52,142 nt of DNA, taken from the NCBI GenBank assembly GCA_964639275.1, contig CAZXCQ010000004.1, positions 1-52,142 on the forward strand, given 5' to 3'. This DNA comes from CAZXCQ01 sp964639275 (GTDB taxonomy: Bacteria; Desulfobacterota; DSM-4660; Desulfatiglandales; Desulfatiglandaceae). Positions 1 to 9,177 of the stretch are shown piece by piece (the first letter of the stretch is position 1; every line of letters begins with the position of its first letter). Position numbers and translations under genes: made by a program. The notes beneath the pieces are model-generated. The model did not search any database. It was not told the origin of the DNA and worked only from the letters and a program-made list of their open reading frames with translations.

Positions 1-161
1 GCTGTATAACAGAAGGGAGCTTCTGTTGGGGATGTCGGGGGTTAGTGGACCACCCCAATACCGATTCTCATAGGGAAATCCTTGCAATTCAACACCTGGG
101 TGTGCAAGATATTCTCGGTAGATTTCGGCTTTATACTGGATTTTCGGAGGTGGCAAAATGA
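1..161 (+). CDS. [NiFe]-hydrogenase small subunit, C-terminal fragment (5' end outside window)
   Basis: The third forward frame is open from the window edge to a TGA at 159-161. It ends in a cysteine-rich tail with the pattern CITEGSFCWGCRG, followed by DHPN. That matches the distal FeS-cluster region of group 3 hydrogenase small subunits (MvhG/HoxY type), where the final cysteines bind a [4Fe-4S] cluster that passes electrons to the large subunit. The TGA overlaps the ATG of the large subunit (ATGA, 158-161), which implies translational coupling. Only about 52 residues are visible, so the subgroup is inferred from the neighbour. Confidence 0.75.
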   Translation, partial: CITEGSFCWGCRGLVDHPNTDSHREILAIQHLGVQDILGRFRLYTGFSEVAK

Positions 162-1444
162 ACGACGAAAAGATCATCCGGTTAAACCACGTTACCCGCG
201 TAGAAGGGCATGGAAACATCTCCATCAAGATAAGGGATGGCAGGGTTGAAGAGTGCCAATGGCAGGTGGTGGAGGCGCCCCGGTTTTTTGAAGCCATGCT
301 CCGTGGGCGAAAGTGGTATGAAGTCGCTCATATCACTTCCAGGATCTGTGGGATCTGCTCAATCGGACATACCCTCACATCCCTAAAGGCCACCGAAAAA
401 GCCATGGACGTGGCCATATCAGAACAGACAGAGAGGCTCAGAAGGCTTCTCATGCACGCCGAGAACCTGCAGAGCCATGTCCTTCATCTCGGCTACCTCG
501 TGCTCCCGGATCTCTTGGGAGTCCCCAGCGTTATCCCATTGGCCTCCACCCACAAAGAGGAGGTGCTCCGTGTGGTCCGGCTCCATCGCCTGGCCAACGA
601 GATGTCGGACATCCTGGGAGGTCGCACGACCCATCCACAGCGGCCCGTGGTGGGAGGATTTGCCAGGTGGCCTATTGTGAAAGAACTGGAAGAGATCAGA
701 AACAGGCTTGAGCAAGCGGTACCGGATGTGAAGGCAGTGGCATCTCTTTTCAAGGAACTCGCGGGAAAGCTCCCCCGCTTTTCCAGAGAAACGGAATATA
801 TCGCCCTTAAACACCCGAACGAATACGCAATCTATGAGGGGGATATTGCCTCCACGGATGGAGGGACATGGCCGGTAAATCATTATAAAGAGATTACCAA
901 TGAGTATCTGGCCCCCCATTCCACGGCAAAGTTCACCAGGCATAAGAGGAGTTCCTATATGGTGGGGGCCCTTGCAAGATTGAACCTGAATTATGACCAG
1001 ATCAGCCCGGGTGCAAAGGAAGTGGCTGCGGATTTCGGGCTCCGGCCAACCAACTGCAATCCTTTCATGAACAATATCGCACAGCTCGTGGAGGTCGTCC
1101 ATTGCTTTGATGAATCGATCGGTCTCATAGATGATCTCGTTAAGGATGGGATTAGGGATGAAATGCCATTGGTTTCTATCAAGGCCGGTCGGGGAAGCGC
1201 GGCCACTGAGGTCCCGCGAGGCATATTGTTCCACGAATACGAGTATAACAAGGATGGGGAATGCGTTTGGGCCAATTGTATCATCCCCACCAACCAGAAC
1301 CATGCAAATATCCAGGAAGATCTGGAGGCCTTGATCCATCAGATAAGGGATCAGCACAAAGATGAAATAGAACTCAAGGCGGAAATGCTTGTCAGGGCCT
1401 ATGATCCCTGCATTTCTTGCTCTACCCATTGCGTTTTCTTATAG
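158..1444 (+). CDS. [NiFe]-hydrogenase large subunit, group 3 (Mvh-like)
   Basis: This is the catalytic subunit carrying the NiFe centre. The N-terminal nickel motif is RICGICSIGH at residues 62-71 (Cys64, Cys67, His71) and the C-terminal motif is DPCISCSTH at 416-424 (Cys418, Cys421). At 428 residues it matches cytoplasmic F420-nonreducing or NAD(P)-linked group 3 enzymes, which are shorter than membrane uptake hydrogenases. Only four residues (CVFL) follow the conserved His424, whereas the maturation peptide is usually longer. The start is set by GGAGG at 146-150 and the ATGA overlap with the small subunit. The usual role is oxidising H2 for heterodisulfide-reductase-type bifurcation, but no Hdr genes are in view. 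Confidence 0.9.
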   Translation: MNDEKIIRLNHVTRVEGHGNISIKIRDGRVEECQWQVVEAPRFFEAMLRGRKWYEVAHITSRICGICSIGHTLTSLKATEKAMDVAISEQTERLRRLLMHAENLQSHVLHLGYLVLPDLLGVPSVIPLASTHKEEVLRVVRLHRLANEMSDILGGRTTHPQRPVVGGFARWPIVKELEEIRNRLEQAVPDVKAVASLFKELAGKLPRFSRETEYIALKHPNEYAIYEGDIASTDGGTWPVNHYKEITNEYLAPHSTAKFTRHKRSSYMVGALARLNLNYDQISPGAKEVAADFGLRPTNCNPFMNNIAQLVEVVHCFDESIGLIDDLVKDGIRDEMPLVSIKAGRGSAATEVPRGILFHEYEYNKDGECVWANCIIPTNQNHANIQEDLEALIHQIRDQHKDEIELKAEMLVRAYDPCISCSTHCVFL

Positions 1445-1472
1445 AAGAATTTTGAGGGATAGGAGGGTAAGA

Positions 1473-1883
1473 ATGGACAAGCCTAAGATTCTGATTATTG
1501 ATGACGACCTTGACTTGGTGGAGGGTATCCGGATTACCCTGGAGGCTAATGACTATGAGGTGCACAGCGCCAGGAATGGTACCGAAGGCCTCGAACTTGT
1601 CAAGGAGATTCACCCTGATTTGATTATCCTTGACGTTATGATGGACAGCATAACTGAAGGGTTTCAGGTATCCTACAAGCTAAGAAGCAGGGACCCACAA
1701 TCCGAATACAGCGCATATTCACATATCCCCATTCTCATGCTTACGGGCATATCCCAGAAGATGGACATGAAGTTTTCTCCCCAGACCGATGAAGACTATC
1801 TGCCAGTTGATGAATTCCTGGAGAAGCCGATCCGGTTCGAGGCATTGCTGCAAAAGGTTAAGAAACTGATCAAAGAGGGCTAA
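1473..1883 (+). CDS. single-domain response regulator (receiver only)
   Basis: A 136-residue CheY-like receiver with no output domain. The acidic pocket is Asp10-Asp11-Asp12, the likely phosphoacceptor is Asp54 (IILDVMM), and the conserved lysine is in FLEKPIRF. An upstream in-frame start exists, but the ATG at 1473 has AGGAGGG at 1461-1467 and begins directly with the receiver fold (MDKPKILIIDDD). It lies 28 bases after the hydrogenase large subunit and 8 bases before a histidine kinase, so it is probably that kinase's partner in the same transcript. Lacking an output domain, it would signal through protein contact or a phosphorelay. Confidence 0.9.
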   Translation: MDKPKILIIDDDLDLVEGIRITLEANDYEVHSARNGTEGLELVKEIHPDLIILDVMMDSITEGFQVSYKLRSRDPQSEYSAYSHIPILMLTGISQKMDMKFSPQTDEDYLPVDEFLEKPIRFEALLQKVKKLIKEG

Positions 1884-1891
1884 GGTGCTCA

Positions 1892-3754
1892 ATGGACCAT
1901 CCGGTCCTTCAGAGAATAAGGGCCTTTATCTACGAGATTGGCCGGGACGAACCTCTCGCCAAAGAGAAATGGTGGATCCTTCTGAGATGGGTGCTTCTGG
2001 GGGTAGTGGTTCTGGTCACGATCATGGGGAACAGATTCATCCACCTCGACATCCCTGCCGCAAAGGTCTTTCTTCTGAGTGCCATTGTTTTTCTGTGTAA
2101 CGCCTTCTTCTATTTCCATATATCGGCCATTGAAAAAGGCCCGGCTCGTCAGTACACCTCTCCCCCTGTGTGGCTTACCTATTCTCAGTTTGCAGTCGAC
2201 TGGGCCTTTGTTTCCCTGACTTTTCATTATACCGGAGGGATAGCCAGCCCTCTCCTCTTTTACTTCCTATTTCATGTGATTCTGGGCGGGGTCCTCCTGG
2301 AAAGGCGGGCACGCGTCTTTTATCTGAACTTGATTGCCCTCACCGTTAACGGCCTGGCGCTTTTGGAGTTAGGCGGCTTTGTTCCGCATATATATGTTTC
2401 ATCCTTTGTATCACGGCGGACCCAGGATCATGCATTTTTTGTTTTGATATTTCTCTTCCTTTTCAATGCGGTCCTGTATCTTTCCAGCTCCTTTGTCATA
2501 CTGTCCCTCAGACACCTAAAGGAGAAGGTGTTCACGCTCTCAGGAATCCAGTATAAGCTTGAACAAGACAATCGAGATCTCAGATTGCTAAATCAGCTTA
2601 CCAAAGGCATCAGCCTGACTCTCGGGCTCCACCCGAGACTTGATTTCATCTCCCAGACTATTGTGGATGTCATGGGAGTAAAGGGGGTCTCCATCCGGTT
2701 GTTAGACGAAAAGAAAAACCGATTGGAGCTGGTATGTTCCCGGGGATTGAGCGAAACATACATCAATAAAGGCCCGGTGGAGTCCGATAGGAGCCTGGCA
2801 AAGGCGCTCAATGGAGAGCCGCATTTTGTCTTGGATGCATCTACCGATCCGGCGGTGCAATATCCTGAAGAGGCGCACAAAGAGGGGATCGTGAGCATGT
2901 TGTCTTTTCCCCTAAAGGGGAGAGACAAGGTCCTGGGTACACTGCGCTTATACACCAGTCAGAGAAGGCAATTCAGCCAGTATGAACAGGACTTTATTTC
3001 AGCGCTGGCCAGCCAGGCAGCTATTTCAATAGAAAATGCAAAGACCTATGATGCCCTTGAAAGACAGGATAAGGCGAAAAGTGATTTTATTATGTTGATG
3101 ACCCATGAGTTGAAGGCCCCCTTGATGGCGATACAAGGCCTCTTGGAGGTCTTGTTAAAGGGTTATGTGGGCAGCCTCACCGAAGAACAACAGAACCTCA
3201 TTAGAAGGATGTATCGGCGCATTGAGTCTGTGATGGAGGTATCGGCTGGACTCCTGGACATCTATCAGTGGCAGTCCGGGACGGCGGATATCAAATGGGT
3301 TCCCCTGTCAGTGAAAGAACAGATACAGAGGGCGGTTGAGCTGTTTAGAGAGAGTGCAAAGAAAAAGGGATTATCCATCGCTGTCACAATGCCCGAAAAG
3401 GACTTGACCTTAATGGGCACCGAGGATGAAATGGAGAAAATCCTCAATAATATTATCACTAACGCCATCAAATATACCCCAAGCGGAGGAAAGATCTCTT
3501 TGAGCGCTTCGGCTTCTCAAGATCAGGTTATCATCAGGGTTAAGGATACAGGGATCGGGATCGCCCCAAAAGACATCCCCAAGATCTTTGACCAGTTTTT
3601 CCGCTCCGATGAGGCCAAGAATATTGATCCCTACGGGAGGGGATTAGGCCTCCCATTCGTCAAGAACGTCGTTGAGGGCCTTGGGGGTAGCATAGCGGTG
3701 GAAAGCCATAAGGGGGAGGGCACAGAATTTACCTTGACCTTTCCCAGGAGGTAA
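1892..3754 (+). CDS. membrane sensor histidine kinase with GAF domain
   Basis: 620 residues. The N-terminal 210 or so contain about five or six hydrophobic membrane segments. A GAF domain follows (about 240-385), then a HisKA dimerisation domain with the phospho-accepting His405 in MTHELKAPL, and a HATPase domain with Asn524 in NAIKYTPSGG, a G1 motif DTGIGIAP and a G2 motif GRGLGLPF. It starts 8 bases after the receiver gene, which suggests a cognate pair cotranscribed with the hydrogenase. The sensed signal is unknown. Membrane location, a GAF domain and the hydrogenase context make a redox or H2-related cue plausible, but that is inference. Confidence 0.92.
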   Translation: MDHPVLQRIRAFIYEIGRDEPLAKEKWWILLRWVLLGVVVLVTIMGNRFIHLDIPAAKVFLLSAIVFLCNAFFYFHISAIEKGPARQYTSPPVWLTYSQFAVDWAFVSLTFHYTGGIASPLLFYFLFHVILGGVLLERRARVFYLNLIALTVNGLALLELGGFVPHIYVSSFVSRRTQDHAFFVLIFLFLFNAVLYLSSSFVILSLRHLKEKVFTLSGIQYKLEQDNRDLRLLNQLTKGISLTLGLHPRLDFISQTIVDVMGVKGVSIRLLDEKKNRLELVCSRGLSETYINKGPVESDRSLAKALNGEPHFVLDASTDPAVQYPEEAHKEGIVSMLSFPLKGRDKVLGTLRLYTSQRRQFSQYEQDFISALASQAAISIENAKTYDALERQDKAKSDFIMLMTHELKAPLMAIQGLLEVLLKGYVGSLTEEQQNLIRRMYRRIESVMEVSAGLLDIYQWQSGTADIKWVPLSVKEQIQRAVELFRESAKKKGLSIAVTMPEKDLTLMGTEDEMEKILNNIITNAIKYTPSGGKISLSASASQDQVIIRVKDTGIGIAPKDIPKIFDQFFRSDEAKNIDPYGRGLGLPFVKNVVEGLGGSIAVESHKGEGTEFTLTFPRR

Positions 3755-4319
3755 CCGTTCTCCAAAAACCTGCCCGCAACGCCTGGCTCACATGGTTTGC
3801 ACGTCTGAATCTTTGATTCGTTCGCTCTTTACAATTTGTAAAAATCTCCGACATCCGACCCACCGATTACCTGAAATATCTCTCCTGCGTCGATCCTATT
3901 TTCTAATCTTTTTGCACCGTTAACCTGGCTTTGACCGACCCGATTTTTTGGCACACCTGTTGCTTTGTCTGACGTAACAAAGGAGATTCTCGGTAATATC
4001 TCAAAAACTAGGGGAAAGCCGTGGCATGGGGACTCCGAACCCCCATTCCCATGCCCAGGTGCCAATTTTAATTATCTCGTAAAAAGCCGTCACCCCGTTG
4101 AAGCTTGTGCCGGACTCGATCCGGTAAACGGGGTCCAGGGGTTTTATAAGTGCTTGAGGACACTGGATTCCGGCTGGAGTTTGTCCCGTATTTGATACGG
4201 GGCCGGAATGACGGAAAAGTGGCATTGATAGGTTTTTACGAAACCATCAATTTTGAAAAAGCTAGACTGATACGAAGGGAGAAATGCTGTAAGGCTGGTG
4301 ATAATTCAGGAGGGTGGTA
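3755..4319. other. intergenic stretch filled by dispersed repeats
   Basis: No convincing gene. It holds an inverted copy of the palindromic GGTTCGGA repeat (about 3985-4070). Directly after comes a degenerate copy of the MITE-like element (4076-4253), bounded by TCGTAAAAAG and its inverted counterpart TTTTTACGA. The final bases carry the AGGAGGG ribosome-binding site of the stress protein gene. Confidence 0.6.
4074..4253 (-). repeat. degenerate copy of the MITE-like element
   Basis: Read on the minus strand it resembles the better preserved 16029-16175 copy. Shared blocks are the terminal CTCGTAAAAAG, a CGTCACCCCGTTG block, CGGGGTCCAGGGG, and CTGGATTCCGGC followed by GGAATGACG. The internal hairpin has diverged and expanded. 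It contains no coding sequence. Confidence 0.6.
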
Positions 4320-5237
4320 ATGACAATAAACGATCAGAGAAAGATACTGCTGGCCATGGATGGATCTGATTACGCCTTTGAAACCGCCAGATATATCAGT
4401 AGGGTCCGGCCTTTTCAGAATATGAAGATGGTCTTATTCAATGTCTTTGGCAAGATACCCGAACGTTACTGGGACATGGAAAAGGCGCCTCAATATGGTC
4501 GAAGGCTCAGAGAAATCAGGTCCTGGGAGGTATATCGGGAAAAGGAGATTCAAAAGTATATGGCGGCGGCCAGGCAGGTCTTCCTGGACGCGGGCTTTCC
4601 TGAAGACTCTGTCATTTACAGGGTCAAGAAAAGGGATCAAGGCGTCGCCCGCGATATTCTCACAGAGGCCCGACGGGGTTACACAGCCGTTGTTATTGGA
4701 AGAAAGGGAATGAGTAAACTGAGAGAGCTTGTCCTGGGGAGCGTGGCCGCCAATCTCTTTCAGAAACTTGCCTTTGTCCCCCTTGTGATAGTGGGAAAGG
4801 GTGCCAGACCGGCCAAGGTCCTCTTGGCCCTGGATGGATCAGAGGGTGCCATGCGGGCGGTGGCCTTTGTTGCGGCGACCCTGGGCACATCCGGTTTTGA
4901 GATAAATCTGACCCATGTGGTCAGGGAGGATGAAAAGGAGGAGATTGCCGAGTCAGAAATAACGATGGGCAATGTATTTGATCAAGCAAAGGGCCGGCTG
5001 GGGAGCGCAGGGATCCGGCTGGAGCAGATAAGCACACAGATTATTACGGGCGCGGAAAGTCGTGCAGGAGCAATCGTCCATGAGGCCCGCCAAGGAGGTT
5101 ATGGAACCATTGTCATGGGAAGAGGGGGGCATTCCAAGGCCCGAGATTTTTTTGTCGGAAGGGTCACCAACAAGGTCGTTCAACTGGCCAGGAGCAGTGC
5201 GGTCTGGTTGGTGGGCGAAGATATGCCCGGGAGTTGA
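4320..5237 (+). CDS. tandem universal stress protein (two UspA domains)
   Basis: 305 residues with two UspA folds, about 5-150 and 160-300. The first ATP-binding motif is complete: GRKG, nine residues, then GS. The second has the same spacing (GRGG, nine residues, G), but the following Ser/Thr is Arg, so the second domain may bind nucleotide poorly. The ATG at 4320 is preferred to an upstream GTG at 4314 because CAGGAGGG (4308-4314) then has normal spacing. Usp proteins bind ATP or form dimers in stress and energy limitation. It is followed at 56 bases by a receiver gene. Confidence 0.9.
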   Translation: MTINDQRKILLAMDGSDYAFETARYISRVRPFQNMKMVLFNVFGKIPERYWDMEKAPQYGRRLREIRSWEVYREKEIQKYMAAARQVFLDAGFPEDSVIYRVKKRDQGVARDILTEARRGYTAVVIGRKGMSKLRELVLGSVAANLFQKLAFVPLVIVGKGARPAKVLLALDGSEGAMRAVAFVAATLGTSGFEINLTHVVREDEKEEIAESEITMGNVFDQAKGRLGSAGIRLEQISTQIITGAESRAGAIVHEARQGGYGTIVMGRGGHSKARDFFVGRVTNKVVQLARSSAVWLVGEDMPGS

Positions 5238-5262
5238 TGGACGGCTTTCCCCTCTCAAAGGG

Positions 5263-5276
5263 CCTCACATGTGAGG
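5263..5276. promoter_or_regulatory. perfect 14-bp palindrome upstream of receiver gene
   Basis: CCTCACATGTGAGG is a perfect palindrome between the stress protein stop (5237) and the receiver start (5293). It could be a dimeric regulator's operator or a short RNA hairpin. There is no poly-T tail, so it is not a convincing terminator. Confidence 0.35.
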
Positions 5277-5292
5277 GGCTTGAAGGAACAGG

Positions 5293-5685
5293 ATGGAAAA
5301 AAAATATACCATATTGATAGCGGACCGTAATCCCCACATCCGAGAGTTTTTGAGGCGGGAGATGGTGGCGGAAGGTTACCGGGTTCGTTTGGCAAGAAAC
5401 GGCAGAGAGGTCTTGAGATGGGTCTATCACCGGGATCCCGTTCACCTCCTGATCCTGGATCCGGATCTGCCGGACGCCGAAGAGGTGCCGGTACTGGAAA
5501 GACTCAGCGATAGGATTCCGACCCTCCCCGTAGTGGTTCACACCTTCCTTTCTGATGATACCCACTACCCGCCCCTGTTGAGTACGGATGTGTTTGTGGA
5601 AAAAGAGGGCACAAGTATTGAAGGGCTCAAAAGGGTGATAGACAAGATCCTCCGTAAGACCGAGCCGTCTGCCCCCTTCCCCTAA
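5293..5685 (+). CDS. atypical response regulator receiver protein
   Basis: 130 residues with a CheY-like fold. The putative phosphoacceptor Asp is in LLILDPDLPD, a Thr in VVHTF sits at the switch position, and the conserved Lys is in VFVEKEG. The usual Asp-Asp metal-binding pair at the end of strand 1 reads ADRN here, so one acidic residue is replaced by Arg. That may weaken Mg2+ binding and phosphorylation. There is no output domain. It lies downstream of the Usp gene in the same direction and may be part of the same stress or energy signalling set. Confidence 0.8.
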   Translation: MEKKYTILIADRNPHIREFLRREMVAEGYRVRLARNGREVLRWVYHRDPVHLLILDPDLPDAEEVPVLERLSDRIPTLPVVVHTFLSDDTHYPPLLSTDVFVEKEGTSIEGLKRVIDKILRKTEPSAPFP

Positions 5686-5726
5686 ATCCGCTCACCTTTT
5701 ATCTTCTTATCTTCCACGTGTGCGCC

Positions 5727-6533
5727 TCAATCGCCTCTGCGCTTGAGTATCACCTCGACGATCTCAGCAAAGCCCTCCCCCCCGGCATTTGTCGAAATAA
5801 AGGCGGGCCAGTGGGCCATCTGGCCTGAAAAGCGAAGGATATTCTCTACCCCTGCGCTGAATGGAAAGTACTCGAACATGGGGACGTCATTTGGGGAATC
5901 GCCACAAAAGAGAAAATTTTCCTTATGACCGTCGAGGTCCAATCCCCACCTTTCTCTGACAAATATCTTTGTCATCTCCAGCTTATCGTAGTTGCCAAAC
6001 CATCCATTTACGTGGACGGATGAAACCTTGCACGTGGCACCATGTCTTCTGAATATCTCGCAGATTTTGTCAACGGCCTCTTGGTCCAGACGAGGCACAT
6101 CTTCACAGTAGTCGATGGCCAGGTCAGTCTCCCGATGCCGGGCGCCGCTGGCAACGGCTGCACCGGGAACCGATCTGAGTATCTCCTCCCTTATTTGTTC
6201 CAGCCGCAGCCTTTTTTCCATGCGAACATCTTCAGGATCCAGAAATCGCTCTTTTAGCTTGTGTTCTCCCTTGTCATACCAGAAATAGAGCGCGCCATTT
6301 TCCCCGATAACCGCGTCCACAGGCCACATCCGTCCGATGTGATCACACCAGCCGGCGGGCCTGCCGGTCACCGGTACTGCATGAAGTCCATGAGTTTTTA
6401 AAGACCACAGCGCCTCAAAGGCAACAGCCGGGATCTTGCCGCCCGTTGTAAAGGTATCATCAATGTCAAAAAAGACACCCAAGAGATCTCTTGCAACCTC
6501 TATCCGGAGTGTCTCGATAGATGGAATTCTCAT
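5727..6533 (-). CDS. HAD-superfamily hydrolase, subclass IIB (Cof / sugar-phosphatase like)
   Basis: 268 residues. Motif I is FFDIDDTFT at about 21-29 (nucleophile and acid Asp), motif II Thr is in VPVTGRPAGW, and the C-terminal motif GDSPNDVPMFE coordinates Mg2+. A large cap between motifs II and III fits the Cof or mannosyl-3-phosphoglycerate phosphatase type. The substrate is unknown and probably a sugar phosphate. It is alone on the minus strand, after the molybdopterin enzyme, with no clear Shine-Dalgarno. A palindromic repeat lies between the two genes (about 6538-6640). Confidence 0.8.
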   Translation of the reverse strand: MRIPSIETLRIEVARDLLGVFFDIDDTFTTGGKIPAVAFEALWSLKTHGLHAVPVTGRPAGWCDHIGRMWPVDAVIGENGALYFWYDKGEHKLKERFLDPEDVRMEKRLRLEQIREEILRSVPGAAVASGARHRETDLAIDYCEDVPRLDQEAVDKICEIFRRHGATCKVSSVHVNGWFGNYDKLEMTKIFVRERWGLDLDGHKENFLFCGDSPNDVPMFEYFPFSAGVENILRFSGQMAHWPAFISTNAGGEGFAEIVEVILKRRGD

Positions 6534-6537
6534 AAAG

Positions 6538-6645
6538 GTATCAATTTAGCGTTTTCAAAAATTAGAATTGAGATAGGGGAATGGGGGTTCGGAATTCCCA
6601 TTCCCCGGATTTAAAAGCCAAAAGTGTTATTCGTAAGGCTACTAT
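6538..6645 (+). repeat. GGTTCGGA palindromic intergenic repeat, copy 2
   Basis: Begins GGTATCAATTTAGC and TTTTCAAAA, then a palindromic core GGGGAATGGGGGTTCGGAA with complement TTCCCATTCCCC, then TTTAAAAGCCAAAAGTGTTA. The same order of blocks occurs at 16170-16280 and in parts near 4000, 9090, 18750 and 48430. Confidence 0.7.
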
Positions 6646-6718
6646 TCTTCTCTTTGTTATTTCCCTTGGCAGCACCCGATTCGGCCCGCTGTCTCAGAGG
6701 CTTGATGATCATGGCATA

Positions 6719-8752
6719 TCACGTCCCCGTCGGCTCAACTTCCACCAGGTTGCAATGAAAGGCACACCCCCGTCCCATATCGGTCAGACGCTGGCTGGTC
6801 AGCTGGTTGATCCCCCGGTTCATGGGGACAAAACGGGGCCAATAGAGTCCCTCGGCCACGGTCACACCCGGGGAGGTGTCTCTTGTCACCCGGGCGAAGA
6901 GATAGCATTCGCCCCGATCGTTGAAGACCCGGACCAATCCTTGATCCTTTACACCGCGGGCCGTCGCATCCAGCGGGTGGATCATGATTGTGGGCCGGCC
7001 TGCCTGGTTGCGTAGATAGTCGATTTCGTTGAAACTGGAGTTGAGGAATTGATGCCGTGGCGGGGTGATCAGTTGGAGCTGAAACCGTCCCCGACCCTCC
7101 TCATCCACACTGGGTGTTCCGTCGGGGAGGGGGTCCAGTCCCTGTTTGGCCATGGCCCGGGAATAAAACTCCACCTTGCCCGAGGGGGTCCCGAACCCCC
7201 CCGAGAAGATCCCCTTGCCCACATCAAGCCGCACCGGCCTGCCTTCAAGCAGTCTTTGAAACGTGATTCCTTTGAGGTATGGCGAATCGGTCTGAATCAG
7301 TTCCTGGATGATCTCTTCCTCGTTCCGTGAGAAACAGTCCTCCGTAAAGGAGAATCGCCGCGCCAGCCCCTGAAAAACAGCCAGGGTTGAATGGGTTTCT
7401 CCCATAGGGGCGATGACGGGTCTGGCCATCTGGAGGTAGTAGTGCCCGTAGCTCTTATAGATATCGGTTGATTCCAGAGAGGTGGTCGCAGGCAACACGA
7501 GATCGGCATACAGGGCCGTTTCGCTCAACAGATGCTCGTGGACCACAGTGAAAAGGTCATCCCGCTCCAGACCGGCGATTACCCGGCGAGAATCCGGGGC
7601 CACTACCGCCGGGTTGCTGTGATAGACATGGAGGGCCTTTACTGGGGGGGTGTTCAATTCGGTAAGGGCCTGGCCCAGTTGGACCATATTCACGGCACGC
7701 ACCCCGGCGGGGGCAAGATCCTCACGGAGTACCGCATGGGTGTTCAATGCAAAGGCCGGGCTGGTTGACCTTGTTATACCGGCCCCCCTTTTGTGCGTGG
7801 CTCCGACCAGGGCGGGCAAAAGCGCGATGGTCCGTACGGCCATACCGCCCCGAAGCTGGCGTGCAGGCCCCCATCCCACCCTGATGTATGGGGCGCGTGC
7901 TGCCCCGTAGTCGCGGGCGAGTTGCCTGATCTCGTTGGCAGACACACCAGTCATCCTCTCAACCCGGCTGGGAGGATATTCATTCACACGTTCTTCCAGT
8001 CGATCAAAGCCCAGTGTCTGCCCTGATACAAACTGATGATCTATCAGGTCTTCGCCGATAAGGACGTGCATGATGCCCAGGGCCAGGGCAGCGTCGGTCC
8101 CGGGTCTCAACCGCAGGTGTCTGTCGGCCTGCCGGGCGGTCCTGTTCCGGTAAGGATCAATGACCCATATGGATGCGCCCCGGCGCCGGGCCTCCAGAAA
8201 AAAGGGCCAGGCATGCATGTTGGTCGACAGGGTGTTGCTTCCCCAGATGATGATGAGGTCGGAATCCACCGTGGTTTCTATATCGGTCGTCGGGATCGCC
8301 CCCATGCTGGCCTCGAAACCGGCCTCAGCCGCAGCGCTACAGATCGTGCGATCCAGTTTTGAGGCCCCTAGCCTGTGGAAAAACGGGTGGCCCGCATGAA
8401 ACTGGACCACGCCCATGGTCCCGGCATAGGAATAGGGAAGTATGGACTCGGCCCCGAAACTGGCCATTATCTCCCTGTATCGGTATGCGATCTCATCCAG
8501 GGCCTCATCCCATGAAACACGCTGGAATTCACCGCTACCCTTGGGGCCCTTGCGTTTGAGCGGGTGCAGGATGCGCAGAGGGGAATATAGCCGTTCGGGA
8601 TAATGACGGACCTTTACGCAGATCGCGCCCCGGGTGAACGGATGCTCCGGATCTCCCTTGACCGAAACCACTCGCCCCGCTTCAACGCCCACCAGGAGAC
8701 CACATGTATCCGGGCAATCATGGGGGCACACGGAATGTTTGAATTCAGGCAT
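6719..8752 (-). CDS. molybdopterin-dependent oxidoreductase (DMSO reductase superfamily)
   Basis: 677 residues. The N-terminal cluster motif is CPHDCPDTC (Cys9, Cys13, Cys17) with Cys45 in GAICVK, which would bind one [4Fe-4S]. The Mo-bis-MGD domains follow, with IIIWGSN and WVIDPYRNRTA, and a C-terminal dinucleotide-binding domain (RHQFLNSSFN). The predicted metal ligand region reads TICSAAAEAGF. There is no Tat signal, so it should be cytoplasmic. No iron-sulfur or membrane partner subunit is adjacent, so the electron partner and substrate are open. Start supported by GGAG eight bases upstream. The family includes formate dehydrogenase, thiosulfate/polysulfide reductase and hydroxylase-type enzymes. 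Confidence 0.88.
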   Translation of the reverse strand: MPEFKHSVCPHDCPDTCGLLVGVEAGRVVSVKGDPEHPFTRGAICVKVRHYPERLYSPLRILHPLKRKGPKGSGEFQRVSWDEALDEIAYRYREIMASFGAESILPYSYAGTMGVVQFHAGHPFFHRLGASKLDRTICSAAAEAGFEASMGAIPTTDIETTVDSDLIIIWGSNTLSTNMHAWPFFLEARRRGASIWVIDPYRNRTARQADRHLRLRPGTDAALALGIMHVLIGEDLIDHQFVSGQTLGFDRLEERVNEYPPSRVERMTGVSANEIRQLARDYGAARAPYIRVGWGPARQLRGGMAVRTIALLPALVGATHKRGAGITRSTSPAFALNTHAVLREDLAPAGVRAVNMVQLGQALTELNTPPVKALHVYHSNPAVVAPDSRRVIAGLERDDLFTVVHEHLLSETALYADLVLPATTSLESTDIYKSYGHYYLQMARPVIAPMGETHSTLAVFQGLARRFSFTEDCFSRNEEEIIQELIQTDSPYLKGITFQRLLEGRPVRLDVGKGIFSGGFGTPSGKVEFYSRAMAKQGLDPLPDGTPSVDEEGRGRFQLQLITPPRHQFLNSSFNEIDYLRNQAGRPTIMIHPLDATARGVKDQGLVRVFNDRGECYLFARVTRDTSPGVTVAEGLYWPRFVPMNRGINQLTSQRLTDMGRGCAFHCNLVEVEPTGT

Positions 8753-9177
8753 GGCTCATTCTCCACAAATCGCGAAATACCTCTTTTGGGGCTCGCCCAA
8801 AAATAGATCAAAGGCCTTCCCGTGTCAACTGACGCCTCTCGGCCGCATGCCCGTGGCATATCGGCACCCGCTGATTTGTATCGATCTTATCCACCGGCTT
8901 GAATTTCAATTATAAATAGGATAATAGGTAACATCTCAATAAATAGGGGGAGGATACCTGGATTCCGGCTTTCGCCGGAATCCAGACCTTCTGACAACAA
9001 ACATGTTTACCGCTGATATTGAGAAGACACGATAATAGGATCTAACTTCAGAAGAACATTGGGGAGGTCTATCAATCTAGCCTTTTTCAAAATTGTCACC
9101 TGGACAGGGGCATGGGTTCGGAACCCCCATGCCACGGCTTTGCCCCTGCTTATTAAGATGTTACCATAGGATAGCCC
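8753..9177. other. repeat-rich intergenic region
   Basis: Divergent region between the molybdopterin enzyme and a HAD gene. It contains the 26-bp hairpin GGATTCCGGC-TTTCGC-CGGAATCC (about 8960-8986) and a GGTTCGGA palindromic repeat at about 9085-9150. The motif GGTAACATCTCAATAAATAGG near 8928 recurs in altered form near 3992. No gene is evident. Confidence 0.55.
9085..9150 (+). repeat. GGTTCGGA palindromic intergenic repeat, copy 3
   Basis: TTTTTCAAAATTGTCACCTGG is followed by the palindrome GGGGCATGGGTTCGG/AACCCCCATGCC and CACGGCTTTGCCCC. It is nearly the reverse complement of the copy near 3995-4070. Confidence 0.65.

Noticed and set aside
419..1429. 336-codon open frame on the minus strand inside the hydrogenase gene
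   Set aside because: It lies entirely within the strongly supported large subunit and shows no family pattern; it is a shadow frame.
6580..9140. tRNA-like T-arms (GGTTCGGAA with flanking complementary arms)
   Set aside because: The T-loop resemblance belongs to the dispersed palindromic repeat; there are no D-arm, anticodon arm or acceptor ends.
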